The notes under the pieces were generated by a model that was not told the origin of the DNA, did not search any database, and saw only the letters and a list, made by a program, of their open reading frames with translations. From contig MU405315.1 in the NCBI GenBank assembly GCA_022836615.1, forward strand, positions 62,001 through 126,000: 64,000 nucleotides of DNA, given 5' to 3'. The number at the start of each line of letters is the position of its first letter. Within the stretch, counting starts at the first letter, position 1. Shown in pieces: positions 1-12,172 of this stretch. Source of the DNA: Annulohypoxylon bovei var. microspora (lineage: Eukaryota > Ascomycota > Sordariomycetes > Xylariales > Hypoxylaceae). The position numbers were made by a program, and so were the translations under genes.

Positions 1-3000
1 ACAATTATGTAAGCTTTATATACTGCTACTTTAGGTAATCTTCATCTATGATAAGATTAAAGTCCGGAGCCTCAAAACCCTTTGAAACCTTGGAAGTTTC
101 TTAGATTTCCTGTTTAGGTAATATACACCGCCGCAAACGGGTATAAATGCGAAATGCGAGTAACCTATCGACTAGACAAATTTCTCCATATCACGATGAA
201 TATATTTTATGATGACATGACATCCTACATACATACATACATACATACATACATACATAGTATGGATGTATGGATGTAGTATAGCATGTAGGTATGTAGG
301 TATGTAGGTATGGATGTATGTAGGTATGTGAGAGGGATGTATGTAGCAGTATGTGGTATGTTGGATCTCGCATAGCACCGTCCAATCCCAAGTAACCTGG
401 GAAAATCGAGATTGATTCGCAGGACAATATATTCCCGCACCTCCCCCCAGGAGTCTTGGCGCTCTACGGCGGTCGTCGGCATCAAGGTATTCCACATTCT
501 TTTTCTGCGCTCCAGCTGGAGAACTATCTTTCGCCCGCCGTATCTGTTTCTTGTTTTTGTTTTTTCTTTGTTTTTTTTTTAAATTGCGCGTCTCCTACAG
601 CTCGCTTACTCTATTCGCTGCCAAGCAACCAGAGACATTATGGCGTCTATACGTTAGACAACCCTAAGGCGGAAAGCCGGTTCTATCGCGTCGTTTCTTT
701 AGTAATCTTGTCGATCTATCCCCTTCGCCATCCGCACCTACCAGATATTGAGAGGTTGTGTCACTTTTTATCAGCCATTTTTGCCTGATCTATTGGCGTT
801 GGGAAAATGTGATGTTTTGATAGAGAATCGTCCGGCTCTTAAATCCTCCCGCACGATAAACGATAAATGCAAGAGAAACAGAACCCGAAGGATTCGCAGA
901 ATTCCTAATGCGAGACATTGTCGACTCAGATTACTTGCTTACTTATTATTCTGTGTAACATTTCGTTCTTGGGTTTCTTTCGTGGATGACAAGGCAATTG
1001 AGTTGCTAACTCCCGTATAATCCTGCTCGGTTGCACAATGCTATATGAATCTGCAACTTGAGAGTGAGTAGTATTGATGCCTGAAAATGGTTTGTTGAAC
1101 TTTTGCTTATGCAGAGAGCCTCGAGCCACCGTGCCGCACGACCGCCCATTGTTCGAAAATGGAGAGGAATCCGGTGATAGAACTCCGCGACATTTCCTTA
1201 ACCCCGTCGCCGTCAACTAGCGGTATCCTATCATCTATCATACTATTTAATAGCCAATCCACATGCACTCGCGAATTGAATCGTAGCCCAATCTCAATCT
1301 GAGTATGTCGGCTCAGCTATAGGCAATCTACTTATAACTGGAGTTGGAGATTATCAGCTAGTTTGACCCTCGGCGTTACTTCACGTCATGCCAGCATCAC
1401 CAGACACATTAGACGAAGAGCTCATCCTGGATAGCAACAAACCGGACCATCCGACCAGCATAGGATTAGTAATCACCAGTCCTATACAGACAACCTTGAA
1501 CCAAGTCTTATGTTGCAATTTGAATGCAGAAACGTGTCGCCCTCGGCCCGGAAATGCTGTGTGACTGAGCAGCAGTGACCAACACGCCAACATTGTTACG
1601 TCTCACGAACCAACGTTAAATTCAAGTTTATACTTAGTAACATAACATAAGCGAGATCAACTTAAGACATCGAGCCTCACATCTTCAAGAGAGTTTGAAT
1701 AGGCTTTCCTAAGCAATGGAATTTCGGTGAGTGAACAGGCAAAGTAAGTAGGTCCTTACTTACTCACGCCTTACTTCAACATGTTCCACCTTTTCGAGAG
1801 ATCTTGACCACTCCGGAGATAACACTAACCCGCTTTCTTAGTATTACTCGTTTAGGCTGCTGCTGGTGGCTAGCTATGCCAATTACACAGAATGACTAAT
1901 GAGCTCTGGACAAGTCATCTCTTATAACCAACCAGTCACGATTCGTTAGTTTGCAAAAGGACCCGATTAGGAATGCGGAACGTAAGTTTATCGAAGTAGT
2001 ATGGACAGCGTTGGTGCTGACATTGCATATTGTATGTGTGTGATCTACGCACGCCCATGCTGGGGTTAGTTGCAATACCTATGTCACTATAGGGGTAATT
2101 TAGGTATTACTGTGACTTAGCGCCGGTTATGGTAGCTTGTACGGCTTTCCCTTTCGATTCGCGGTACGGAAATTCCTTTCATAGGATTGCAAGTAACCGC
2201 ATTCATTATACTTAGGCTGTGAACTACTCTTAGCTATCTATTCTAAGAAGCTAGGTTGTGTGGCTAGTATATCAGGAGTCTCCGCGGAGTCAGCTTTAAC
2301 AGTGATGGCGGACTAAATCTCGCCTTAATAGCACAATGTAGCTCCGAGGCGTTCTCGCAAGAGCAACACATATCGTGGGTTGTCTATTCTGGCAGGTAGT
2401 TTCCGATTCGACGTTTAACCTTGGCCCTGGAATATAATATTGCTACCTAGTCAAGAACTTTGTTTTTCTCGAATTTCCACTCGACTCGGGGCCGGATGTA
2501 TGGTAAAGATACCAGCCAGGAATCAGGGTTAGAGCGAAAGCGGCGCCCTTCCTCTCTCATCAACTCAGACGCCGCCTCGACTATTCATACTACCTAGGGT
2601 TAAAATAATTTCGCCCACCGTTTCCCACAGCTTGTCAATGACCTATTGGACATCTTCAGGGTCATTTTCTGCATATACGACACGCGTAGAGAAAATATGT
2701 TTTCATGCATAGCACTCCTCTTTCAGCCGCCCCCTCGATAGGAATAAGGGATCCTTGAGTCAGATGAGTGACTCTGGGAGCTGCGAATTACGCCAAGGAG
2801 GTTCTATTCAAAAACCAAGGAGAAACTCGAGCGACATCGGAGTGCCTGCCGGAGATCAGAAGAGCCGTCGTCGATATGGAAGGAATAGGCAATTTAGTAC
2901 TATAACAGCCATCTTGGATTCTTACAAGCTTTGTTAGAAGTCGGGCATATTAGAAAGTCATGTGGTTAATATAGATAACCTATACCATGTAAGATCTAGT

Positions 3001-4349
3001 AAGAAGGCTGTTGTTAACCCGGATCAGATACCAAAGGCTTACGATCTATGCCTACGGAGGTGTGCACCACTTGCTAACGGTTTATGTATCAGGATCGATA
3101 ATTATTAATGAGTTTCCAACTTAGGCATTCGCTAAAGGAGCTGGAGCGCAAGGCTGGGAGCACAACCTAGTTGTTTGAAACTCCGAGGATGGGACGCCCC
3201 AGCGGAGGCTGAATCTTCGGAGTTTAGAAACAAAGAATACGATTTTGGAACCTCCGAAGGCTGGCCATTTATAGCCAGACCGCCAGACCCTAAAAGTAAA
3301 GATGGGTTACCCTCCTAGCCTTGGGATTTAGCGACACAAATAATTCGATGGGACGTGATAATGTCACTCCTAATAGGGGCACAGCTCCGAAGTCGTCCAA
3401 CGCATTAGATCTTGGTATCCTTAATCACGATGGGCATCCTTGCGGCCGAGAATGAACATGTCAATTCACAACACCGTTACGTGTGGCGTCTATCCTCTAG
3501 ATGGAAATGCCGTATCTGTACTGGAATAAGAGGAGACACCCACGTGGGAGGGTCAGGTTGCTGGCCCGGAACCCACCGAGTCGCATGTAAGCTGAAAACT
3601 ACATACGATCACCTAGGTGCATATTGCGAAATTGACAAGAAGGTAGGTAAGTTAGTCGTCCGTTAGAAACTGTAGTGTGTAGTCTCATAGGTAATACCTG
3701 TCGATTCAAGCGGTCAGTACTACACCAACAACTTGTCACCGCTATCTGCTGACAGATACGGACGAATAGCGACTTAGAAAGGGGTAGCTTACATAGGTAG
3801 TCTAAATAGGGTATTATAAAGCGACCCTATTCTATGAAACAGATGATCGTATGCAGCTGTTCGGTATTAGTTGCTAAAGATTTAAAAAATGGGAAGGGTA
3901 TCAAAGCTATTATATACATATATATACACGTATGTACTAGGTAGGAATTGGATGAGTTTGCAATAAATTTAAGTTGGTTGTTAGTGATCGAAGGGGAGTA
4001 AGGAAGGAAAGAACCTTTAGTAATAAATCTCTAGTCACACAACTGCCAGGTGTTACTGGCAACTACAATCCTACATAACTCGAGCGGGTAACACAAACTA
4101 CTACTCAAGCTTAGGCCACCTTAAAACGACTAGTAACATTGAATTTAACTTCGTACCTAAATCACTTTCCAAATCTCCAATCTCCAGATGTCGAACTTCG
4201 CTTATCCATACATATATCCCCACACGATCGTAAAAAGCAAACCGGGATAGCTCGCAATTTGTTTCCTCGATCCGAGAGGCGACATACGAGGGGACTTGCA
4301 TGTTACACTACAAGCTATTAAGTTTCTAATAATAGCTACATCGCGCCTA
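1..4349. other. Intergenic region without a supported gene
   Basis: No open frame here has both an ATG and recognisable protein character. Frames are short, and the longest ones overlap on both strands. The only clear structure is the ACAT/GTAT simple repeat near 226-352 and a weak hairpin around 3172-3231, where a GAAACTCCGAG-like arm recurs inverted. A 3412-3666 plus-strand frame has several cysteines, but no ATG near its start gives a signal peptide and it is not called as a gene. The last few hundred bases presumably hold the promoter and leader of the dehydratase gene that starts at 4350. Confidence 0.6.
226..352. repeat. ACAT / GGTATGTA microsatellite
   Basis: Uninterrupted ACAT tetranucleotides from about 227 to 259 pass into degenerate GGATGTAT and GGTATGTA units up to about 350. 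It is a simple sequence repeat in non-coding DNA and likely length-variable between strains (inference). Open frames across it (Tyr/Ile/His/Thr-rich) are repeat artefacts. Confidence 0.9.
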
Positions 4350-5888
4350 ATGCACAACCGATACGCGCGCCCTCTGCTTCGTTGCGCCAGGGTAGCTGCT
4401 TCAACCAAGATCAACGGAACGGCACGTTTCTATGTGCAGACTATCTTATATCAGAGGCAGCGAACTTTCTCTGGCTCCGTATCTATGGCGACATCTCCGC
4501 AGACCAAGGCACCCCAGTTCTCCGCTGGCGTCGATGAGCCGGCCTTGATGCGGGCTCTGGAACATCTGCTGGCATCAGCAGGATGCGGCGGCCGGTGGGG
4601 GCTAATTCCCGGCGGCGAGGGTATCGAGAGAAGCTTCAAGTTTAAGACATTTGCGAAGACGTGGGTAAGTCAGCTATCGGTTCCCGTGTCTCTCTCGTCG
4701 AACCATTCTTCTAGATGCGGTATTCGCTCCATTCGGCCGCGGCCCGCCTCCTTATTGGAGCGGCGTTTACGCCATGTCTCTTCCTTGCCTTACCCCTATG
4801 CATATGATGGGAAGGGGTTGATGTTTGAATGTACAAAAATAAGAACTGCCGGCGGGCTAAGCCTTGAAAACCCAAACTATTGCTTTGTCGCCAGATTTGC
4901 CTCTCTTTGGATGCTAGTTTGCATTATCGGTCGACCTCAGGGTGTTGATGACGGGAGACCGTGATTAGAATCCCGAAGGGCGTTGCACTTCATGAGGATC
5001 CAGTTTTCAAATCTTGAATCAGGAAAAATGCGCCGTGGTCAACCACCATTGTAACGCCATGACTGATCACAAGAGGGCAATGGTCTCCTGCTGACGCCAA
5101 CGAAACCTCATTCGCCAGTGTCGGTCCTCAAGTCCCAATATCATTGATATAGCCGCCTGCTGGATGAATTGGAATCATTAGGGCTCCGGGGTAGTCTGTC
5201 CCGGGCACTACTTGACGCCCGAAAAGCCTTCATATTCTCTACAACCGCATCATCACCAAAGCCGCTCCACGGCCAGTCTTGGAGAAGCGAGTGCGAAGAC
5301 GGAATTTACTAATTAATATTGATCTAATAGGACTTCATGACTGCAGTATCACTGCAGTGCAAACTAAAGAATCATCATCCAGAGTGGTCTAACGTAAGGC
5401 GTCCCCCATTACCTCCTTCTCTACAGCAGAAGAGATTTGCATCTCTCACATGTGCTACTTGATATCGTTCCAGTAAAAATTCTAGAAACAGGCGTGTCAG
5501 CCTCAAGCTACGAATCGTTACTCCAGTTTCACAAAAAGGTGGAGAGAGCAGCTGCTAGTGCTGTCACTCACGCTTTACCGACAACCTACTGGACGGATAT
5601 AAAATCACATGGCTGCCCTCATATTGCTTACCGATGGTATACAACTGCTGACTCATGTACTTCGTCATCAACGCACAGGTGTATAACACGACATATATCC
5701 GGTGGACGACCCATAACCCGAAAGGCCTTTCTGCTAAGGACATCGAGCTGGCTGCTATCTGCGACGGGTTCGCGAAAGATTTTGGTGAGATTGTCGAGGA
5801 AACTAGCGGCGACGACAATTGTGTACTCAAGCAGGTGGCTGACCGAGCAGTCACTAATGCTGGCGACTGCTGCACGCCCAAGAGATAA
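4350..5888 (+). CDS. Pterin-4a-carbinolamine dehydratase (PCD/DCoH), mitochondrially targeted
   Basis: Predicted 195-aa protein in three exons: 4350-4664, 5331-5393, 5679-5888. PCD enzymes dehydrate 4a-hydroxytetrahydropterin during pterin cofactor recycling. The family signature is split across exons: a TW at the end of exon 1, DFMTAV and then KNHHPEWSN in exon 2 (HHP at residues 120-122), and VYN...RWTTH...GLSAKD in exon 3. Joins fit: GTAAGT at 4665, AG before 5331, GTAAGG at 5394, CAG before 5679, all phase 0. Residues 1-50 are Arg/Ser/Thr-rich with almost no acidic residues, which looks like a mitochondrial presequence. The ATG at 4350 is the first in frame; an internal Met at the SVSMATS position would give a cytosolic form. 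Intron 1 is 666 nt, long for this window. The C-terminal extension after GEIVEE is Cys-containing and of unknown role. Confidence 0.85.
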
Positions 5889-6436
5889 AGAGCTTAAGAG
5901 GCCATACACACCTAATTATCAGACCACATTGAATACACGGACGAAGTTTATCCTAGGCTATATGATCATAACCAACCCAGGGCTGACTGTTGCAGACCGA
6001 GGGGACCTATAATACCAAACACCCACGCTAGATCATCTTTGATAAGCAAGGAAATGCTAAAAACTTGATTTACGAATATGATCACATAAATTGGACATGG
6101 CTAGAGAATAGTGTGAACTTTGCTCTGGCTCCATTGAAGGATGCCGAGCTTGATATTAATCTATGGTAGCTTTCTCTTCTCTTCGTTATTAATTACAATG
6201 TGTATTAGGGCAGCCAGTCCGAGTCTATAGTATTAACGATCGACGCAAATCGTAGAATGGCTTGTTCTCTAGGTACCGCGTCTGCGCAATTTGGTAACTA
6301 ACTTGTCCTCCGTCAGTGGCCAGCAATTTCTGATAACCAGGAGCAAGTGTGTTCAAGGGGACTGGCGTAATGTCATCACTAGCTGACCCGCCTCATGTCC
6401 CAATTCGTGTCCCGTTGCGAGGCTGTTGAGCTTCCT
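5889..6436. other. Convergent intergenic spacer
   Basis: This spacer lies between the 3' ends of the dehydratase gene (plus) and ERG25 (minus) and presumably holds both 3' UTRs. I see no gene, repeat or structured RNA in it. Confidence 0.6.
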
Positions 6437-7506
6437 TTATTCAGCCTTCTTGGCCTTGATGGCCTTTAGCTTCCTGTCCCGGCGGCGCTTAGCGGCCTCG
6501 GGGCCAGATTCGGTATCGAGCATCCAGTCCCACCATGTGAAGCTGGAGGCATAGTTGCCGATGAATTTCTCGTGGTGGATGTCGTGGTGGAAGGCACCGG
6601 CCCAGAAGGGGAAGAAATGCCTTAAGCTCCACGGGAAGTCGTATCCACTGTGCGAGTCGATGGCCTGGAAGAGACGGCCAGTGATCCACATGTACATGGT
6701 AAATAGGTGAAGTTCGCCGGTCAGAGAGACCCACAGAATGGGGCTTCCGACGGTTCCGAGCGCAAGAAGCATAGTCTCAATTGGCGAGGCGTACTCAGCG
6801 GCGAGACCGAAAGGCGCGGAATAAGTGTGGTGGAGCTTGTGAATCATCTTGTAAAGAGGGCCGTAGTGCAGAGCCCGGTGGAACCAGTAGTGCCACGCAT
6901 CCTCCATAACGAAGAAGACAGCGATTTGCAGGGCCATCGTCTGGATCTTAGGGAAGGGAACGCCGTAGTCCATGCCGAAGTAAGTGGCGATCGGGTGGAA
7001 GAGCCATATCTGAGGTAGTTCGACAGTGACATGGCTGAGAAGAACCAGGGCGGCGCATTCCCATTGTTCCTTCCATGTCGGGATCTTTTGGTTCTGTATC
7101 TTGAATCTGTTGCAGTAGGGAATGCAGTCGAGGATCATGTAAGGTAAACATCGGCCGAAGTAGATTATCTCGTGCATCAAGAAGCTCATTATTCCCGTCG
7201 CAAGCGTGTCATTCTGCATCCACAGATACCATGCCTAGAGTAACGAGTCAGTTTCTGCATCGTGCCTTGGCTGACCGGTATTTAGAATATTTAGGGGGTA
7301 GACTAACAGCCCATAGGCGCTCTACAACGTTGAGTTGAACATTGTACTTAGTAACCTCCTCGAAGACGCCTATATACGAGTCGTAATTGGTGAACGCCCC
7401 AGCGATGGTAGCATTACTGCGAAAGCGCGTAGTTAGTATGAGTATTGAATTATTGGATTGAGACGCGCAAGTAGGGATTGGGAAGCGCGACTTACACTGA
7501 AGCCAT
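6437..7506 (-). CDS. ERG25: C-4 methylsterol oxidase (methylsterol monooxygenase) Erg25
   Basis: Predicted 305-aa di-iron ER membrane oxygenase that starts C-4 demethylation of 4,4-dimethylsterols in ergosterol synthesis. Exons on the minus strand: 7506-7496 (only 11 nt), 7416-7308, 7234-6437. The tiny first exon encodes Met-Ala-Ser plus two bases; GTAAGT donor, TACTAAC branch and TTTCGCAG acceptor support it. The join across intron 2 restores ERLWAAWYLWMQND. The three histidine boxes of the fatty-acid hydroxylase superfamily are all visible: HRALH, HKLHH and HHDIHH. Several hydrophobic segments and a Lys-rich C-terminus ending KAKKAE (ER-retrieval-like) fit an ER location. The length equals that of other fungal Erg25 proteins. 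It lies divergent from NCA2. Confidence 0.95.
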
Positions 7507-8891
7507 GGTGGACTAAATATGCAAATATCGATATCTTCAAATGACCCTTCCTTCACTTCAAGTCTGGGGGAATATCCCGAGGTGCCAATGTATTTAGGAT
7601 GATGAGCCAGAAGAAGGAAGGAAAAAAGTCGAGAAGACAACGGATATTTGTTGCAGTTCAAGAAATTAGGGGCGGTGGAAGGCGATAAGGAGTAGATTGG
7701 AGGTTTCGACTTTTAGGGGCCCCTGACAATTACTAGACGTACGACCAATCAGTAGGATGCTGCCACAATGAGACCACCTGGAATTTGCTCTTCCCGTCCC
7801 GCTTGATGCACTGTGGGGAAACTTTACTAGGGGACGCGCATTTCTGACTTTTGAGTGGCTGTCGTATTCGTATTGAAAAATGTTAGTGCGCTGCAGAACC
7901 AAAGGTAATTTCCTTCCTGGGACCTGATCAGATAACTTTATCGGATAATCAACGGTAATCCTCGGCGTACCGACAGCCAACTATTGTCACCTGACCGGAA
8001 GGGATCCTATCCGATAAATTCAATAAGTTCACTAGGTCGGTACGTACTCACCCCACTTGTTCTTACCTAACCCAAACCGTTTTAATGGGTCTCATACATA
8101 CACTCGACCCCCTGAAATAATGTTAGTACGAACCTTATTTTGATACAGATTTACACCAGGGTACCCAAGTAGTGAGCAAGGCTTTGAAACGTATTCTTGA
8201 AACATTTAAATTTTTTAAATTTATTTCCAATGGAAAGAAAGGGTAATATAAGTATAACTTATTTTATAAAAAAAATTATATGTTTTAAGGATGAGATTCC
8301 GTGACTTTATTTAGGATTGAAACTTGGTGTGATACTCAGATCATGGGTGGTTGATAAAGTCACTTTTGCAATTCGTACTAACATTATTTCAGGGGGGCGA
8401 GTGTACAGTGACTCTTACCCAATTAAGTTTAGAGTTTCACGGTTATTCTTTTTAGACTTGTAAATCACGATTGAATACTAGCTTGGGTTTTCCCCTTCCA
8501 AGATTTCACATATGACCTCATCCGACAGAACCAAAATCTTCGAAGTAAACATCGACTGACGAACGTTCGACCTGTAGGAAATATTCCACTTTCTACACAC
8601 CGCAATCTCATATCGTTTGATACTAGCTTCTTTTTTTTCCCACGACGTTACTAAGAAGCATCCAGACAGCGTCGAGAAATTTGCAAATTCGCCTTCCTAT
8701 TGGGTCAAACAAATTTCCAAACCCTGCCCTAATTGTGGGAGATTTATCTACCGAGACCCCGGGATACCTTGGACAGTTCCTGGTCCTTGTCATGACATGA
8801 ACCAGAGAATCAGTTATGTCCGACCGTACCTCCGAGAATTAATTGATATAACTCTTTTAGACAACCGCTGGTCTAGCTAACAAAGCAGAAA
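7507..8891. other. Divergent ERG25 / NCA2 promoter region containing a MITE
   Basis: 1.4 kb shared upstream region. Apart from the MITE at 8101-8403 (listed separately) I see no gene. An 87-codon frame at 8617-8880 has no ATG at its start and ends 12 nt before the NCA2 start, so it is treated as NCA2 leader sequence. Confidence 0.6.
8101..8403. mobile_element. Tc1/mariner-type MITE with TA target-site duplication
   Basis: The two ends are inverted repeats of about 31 nt: left CACTCGACCCCCTGAAATAA continuing to TGTTAGTACGAA, and right its reverse complement with about one mismatch. The element is 303 bp, flanked on both sides by TA (8099-8100 and 8404-8405). TA duplication with terminal inverted repeats is the signature of Tc1/mariner-superfamily elements. 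The interior is AT-rich with no coding capacity, so it is a non-autonomous MITE. It sits in the ERG25/NCA2 divergent promoter. Confidence 0.8.
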
Positions 8892-10941
8892 ATGTCCTTA
8901 GTGGCAGAGTAAGTTTTACACAACCCAAACCTCTTTCGTTAATGATGACAATGAGGCTTAGACGTTGCTTAGCCAAGTAAGACGGTTGGATGCGCAACTG
9001 GACCGTGTCCCGCTTAGTCACTTGACAAGCTATGACGCCACTCGAGCCTCCATAGATTTGGATAGTCCTCGCGTGAAGGACTTGCTGAAGATCATCAAGT
9101 CACTATCGGCTGCCTCGGGATCGCAAAGCGTTCTTCCCGCACGCCAAGTCCAGTCTCTCTTATCCCAGTCAAGCTTGTTATCAGAACATGGCGAAGATAT
9201 ATCAGCAAATCAATACGAAGCAGAACTCGAATGGATATTGGTTAGCAAAGCCACCGTCCAAACGTACGGTATCATTTTAGATACGCTGCTAGATCAAATC
9301 ATACCATTAAGCGACCATATCTGGTATTGGGATGATATAGTATCATCACCAACATACAGCAGCTTTTACATGGTGCAAACATCTCCCATCCGGCTTTGGG
9401 CTTGGTCTAGGGACATCTATCATGACAGCAAGATCAGGTTTCAGCAATATGCCAGTGGTGGCGCTTCAATCAGCGGGTTCGAAGCTGGATCACACGCGGA
9501 GTCTATCCAAACTAGCCTTACCCAACGATGGAGACAATTTTACGGTATTGTGAGGGAGACCATACGAGAAAGATCGATCCTTAACGTACAGCGGAAAATT
9601 ATGTCTCCCTTTGCTCTCTGTCGTTCCGAGGCTCGCAAAAAGCAAGTTAGGTTGAAGAGGCTCAGAGAAATGACATCAAGTAGTCTGGGCATTTTAATAG
9701 ACGAAGGGCTCGTATTCAACGGCAGCGGAAGCGATGATGGCAAGAGCGATATGATCCTCTCGGCAAATCAAGAGTGGAAAGGGGTCGTTGAGCGAAGCGT
9801 GGCACTAATGGACATGGTACTCAAGGATGTTCTGACGCTGAATGTTGGGGTTGCCGACTTTGAGGATAGGGTTTTTGCTGGGGTAGAAGAAGATCCGGAG
9901 TTATCGATCCAAGCCGAGGAGGATGAAATCACCCGCCCCGCAATAGTAGCTAAAAGGATACAGGACTTGTTGGATATTCACTTGCCGGAGCATCTATATG
10001 CAGCAGACAGACTAGTGGCGGAGAACGGGCGACCGTCGAGACTTATCAGATATTGGTTGCCTGCAATAGTGCTCCTGTTCTCGTCGACAACGATTCTCCG
10101 AATACTTGTCAACAAAAACCAAGAGATCATGCATTGGATCAGGGATCTCGGTGTTACTGTACGGGACTTCTGGTTCAATTGGATTATCGACCCCATTCGT
10201 AAGGTTGTTGGTACCATTCGTCATGATGCGAATAGCGAAATTGCTATCATGAGTCGGGATAGCCTCCAGGCGGACAAGGAAAGCCTAGAGCGTATGGTCG
10301 TCGACTTCGCCCTCGACAACCCAAATGCTGCAACTGGTTCCTCGTCGTTATCTGAATCTCAGGTTGCCGAAATCAGAGTCAAGGTCCGTGAGGGAGACGT
10401 GACACCAATTCTTCGCGCGTACGAGAAAGACTTGCGTAGCCCTCTAAAGGGTACCGTCCGAGGTGACCTGGTCCGAACGTTGCTTATTCAGGTGCAGAAG
10501 ACGAAGGTTGATATCGAAGTTGCCATGAGCGGCATTGACTCTCTTCTAAAGAGTCAGGAACTTGTTTTTGGCTTCGTAGGACTCACTCCTGGTATTCTTG
10601 TATCTGTCGGGGTGATACAGTACCTCCGAGGTGTACTCGGGGGAAGAAGAGGATTCCGTGAAACCCGGACGGCTGGTAAATGCGTTCGTGTCCTGCGCAA
10701 CATCGACCGCATCTTATCCGAAGCAACGCCCACGCCGAATAATCTCTTGTCCTACAAGGATCATGGCCTCCTCGTATGCGAGGTACATGTCCTACGGCGC
10801 CTGGCACAAAGTCTCATTCCGGCAGACATTGAGAAGGACTTTCTGGAAGATCTGGATGATCTTGCTAACCTCAAAGGCATCCAGTCACAATTGCGGGCCT
10901 TGGATAGAATACGTTGGGCGTATTCGAAGTGGTTAAGATAG
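8892..10941 (+). CDS. NCA2: Nuclear control of ATPase protein 2 (Nca2)
   Basis: Predicted 661-aa mitochondrial membrane protein. In yeast Nca2 acts with Nca3 in expression of the mitochondrial ATP6/ATP8 transcript. Exons are 8892-8908 (17 nt: Met-Ser-Leu-Val-Ala plus two bases) and 8973-10941; GTAAGT donor at 8909, TTAG acceptor at 8971-8972. The join gives MSLVADQVRRLDAQLDRV, the usual start of the family. The large exon carries the Nca2 core: QYEAELEWILVSKATVQTYG, an IWYWDDI motif, LPAIVLLFSSTTILRILV (membrane segment, about residue 365) and a second hydrophobic segment ending in GVIQYLRG. The C-terminus LDRIRWAYSKWLR is typical. No frameshift. Confidence 0.92.
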
Positions 10942-12172
10942 ATATGATAGTCATGAGTCTATCGTACTTAATAATAAAATATCATAACTAGTAGCATAAG
11001 AAACTAATGTTGGTGACATAATATCTTGAAACTTAGGTAGTTACGCGTACTATTTGAGTTGACACTCCAAGCGGAGCCCTTTTGTCAGCTTGCTGGTTGC
11101 AATTATACCTAGCCCCTGACTGTGTCAAATAACTATTGGATAATGTCTGGTCTAGTATGGATGTCTTATACCTAGTTATCTTAGAATTCGGGTTAAAAAG
11201 AAGTGCCTACTTCATACATACTATGCAACTATAAATGCACTCTATATGCACTTTGTATGCAACTATAAAATACAGTTCTGACAAGCCCCTTTCTTACGTG
11301 TCTCGATGAAGCAGCTACTATCAAGGTAGGCCCAGTTAACTAAACCGCCAGGTCCATTGCATCGGTATTAGTGGACGCATTAAAAGGTCCACCACACGTA
11401 TACCTTAGGTAAGCAAGGTACGTAGGGTACATGTATCCCCCGGGTTAAACTCTGTCTCCTAAGTTTTCCTAAGCTGGAGTCACTTAGATTTATATAGAGC
11501 ACCTATCACAGGCGGTGGCTTCCAAGGTTCCCTCTAGATTAGTACCTATAGATACAGTACCTAGGTGCCTACTAGATAACGTGAGTATCAAATACACATG
11601 CATCAATGTATTGAGGAGGAAGGTTTGAGGCTGCCTCGATTGGGTCATTAACTCCTTTAAGTCTTTGCATTGTAGAGATGCACACCGTTTCTCGTCCGAC
11701 TTAACGCATAAGGCCCACATTCTCCAATCCATTTCCATCTCAATGTTCCACTAGGATTTTTCGAACCTGAGCCTTTCAAGGTTCTATCTTCCGAAACTAC
11801 AAAAACTTGCACCTAAGCACCCAAGCAGCCAGAGGTGCTAGTACTAAAGCGAGCTAGACAGGTCAATTACTGCGCCAAGGTCCAAAGTACCTACATAACC
11901 AAGGGTACAATTTACATGTACCGCCACTGGTTTACCAATTAACACTACTACCGCTACTACATACGCTACCTACGCTACCTACGCTACCACTGCCACGGAC
12001 GCTACTATTACTGCCACTGCCACTGCCACATCTGACGACACGTCTTAGGTTGCTTGTTCTAGAGTAGCGAAGAAATATCCTGAAAATCATCACTGCCTCC
12101 CTTGACAAACAAGACGAACGAGCGAATACCCATAATCAATCTCAGCCGTCTAGGACGAGCGACTCTGCCAAA
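10942..12172. other. Intergenic region NCA2-SEC4, with short tandem motifs
   Basis: No gene is supported. A TGCAACTATAAA motif is duplicated around 11224-11270. Codon-length repeats of GCTAC/CTGCCA type occur at about 11942-12030, shortly upstream of SEC4. The last 150 bases are C/A-rich and likely form the SEC4 leader. Confidence 0.6.
11942..12030. repeat. CTAC / TGCCAC short tandem repeat
   Basis: Degenerate direct repeats: CTACTACCGCTACTACATAC, then TACGCTACC three times, then CTGCCA units. They are non-coding and lie upstream of the SEC4 start. Confidence 0.7.

Noticed and set aside
172..497. Minus-strand Tyr/Ile/His-rich frames near the left end
   Set aside because: They are translations of the ACAT/GGTATGTA simple repeat and overlap one another in several frames.
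3412..3666. 84-codon Cys-containing plus-strand frame as a small secreted protein
   Set aside because: It begins with a non-ATG codon, the first ATG gives no signal peptide, and no upstream exon or family match was visible.
8617..8880. 87-codon frame with a CPNC motif upstream of NCA2
   Set aside because: It has no ATG at the start, ends 12 nt before the NCA2 start codon, and one CxxC is not enough to support a gene.
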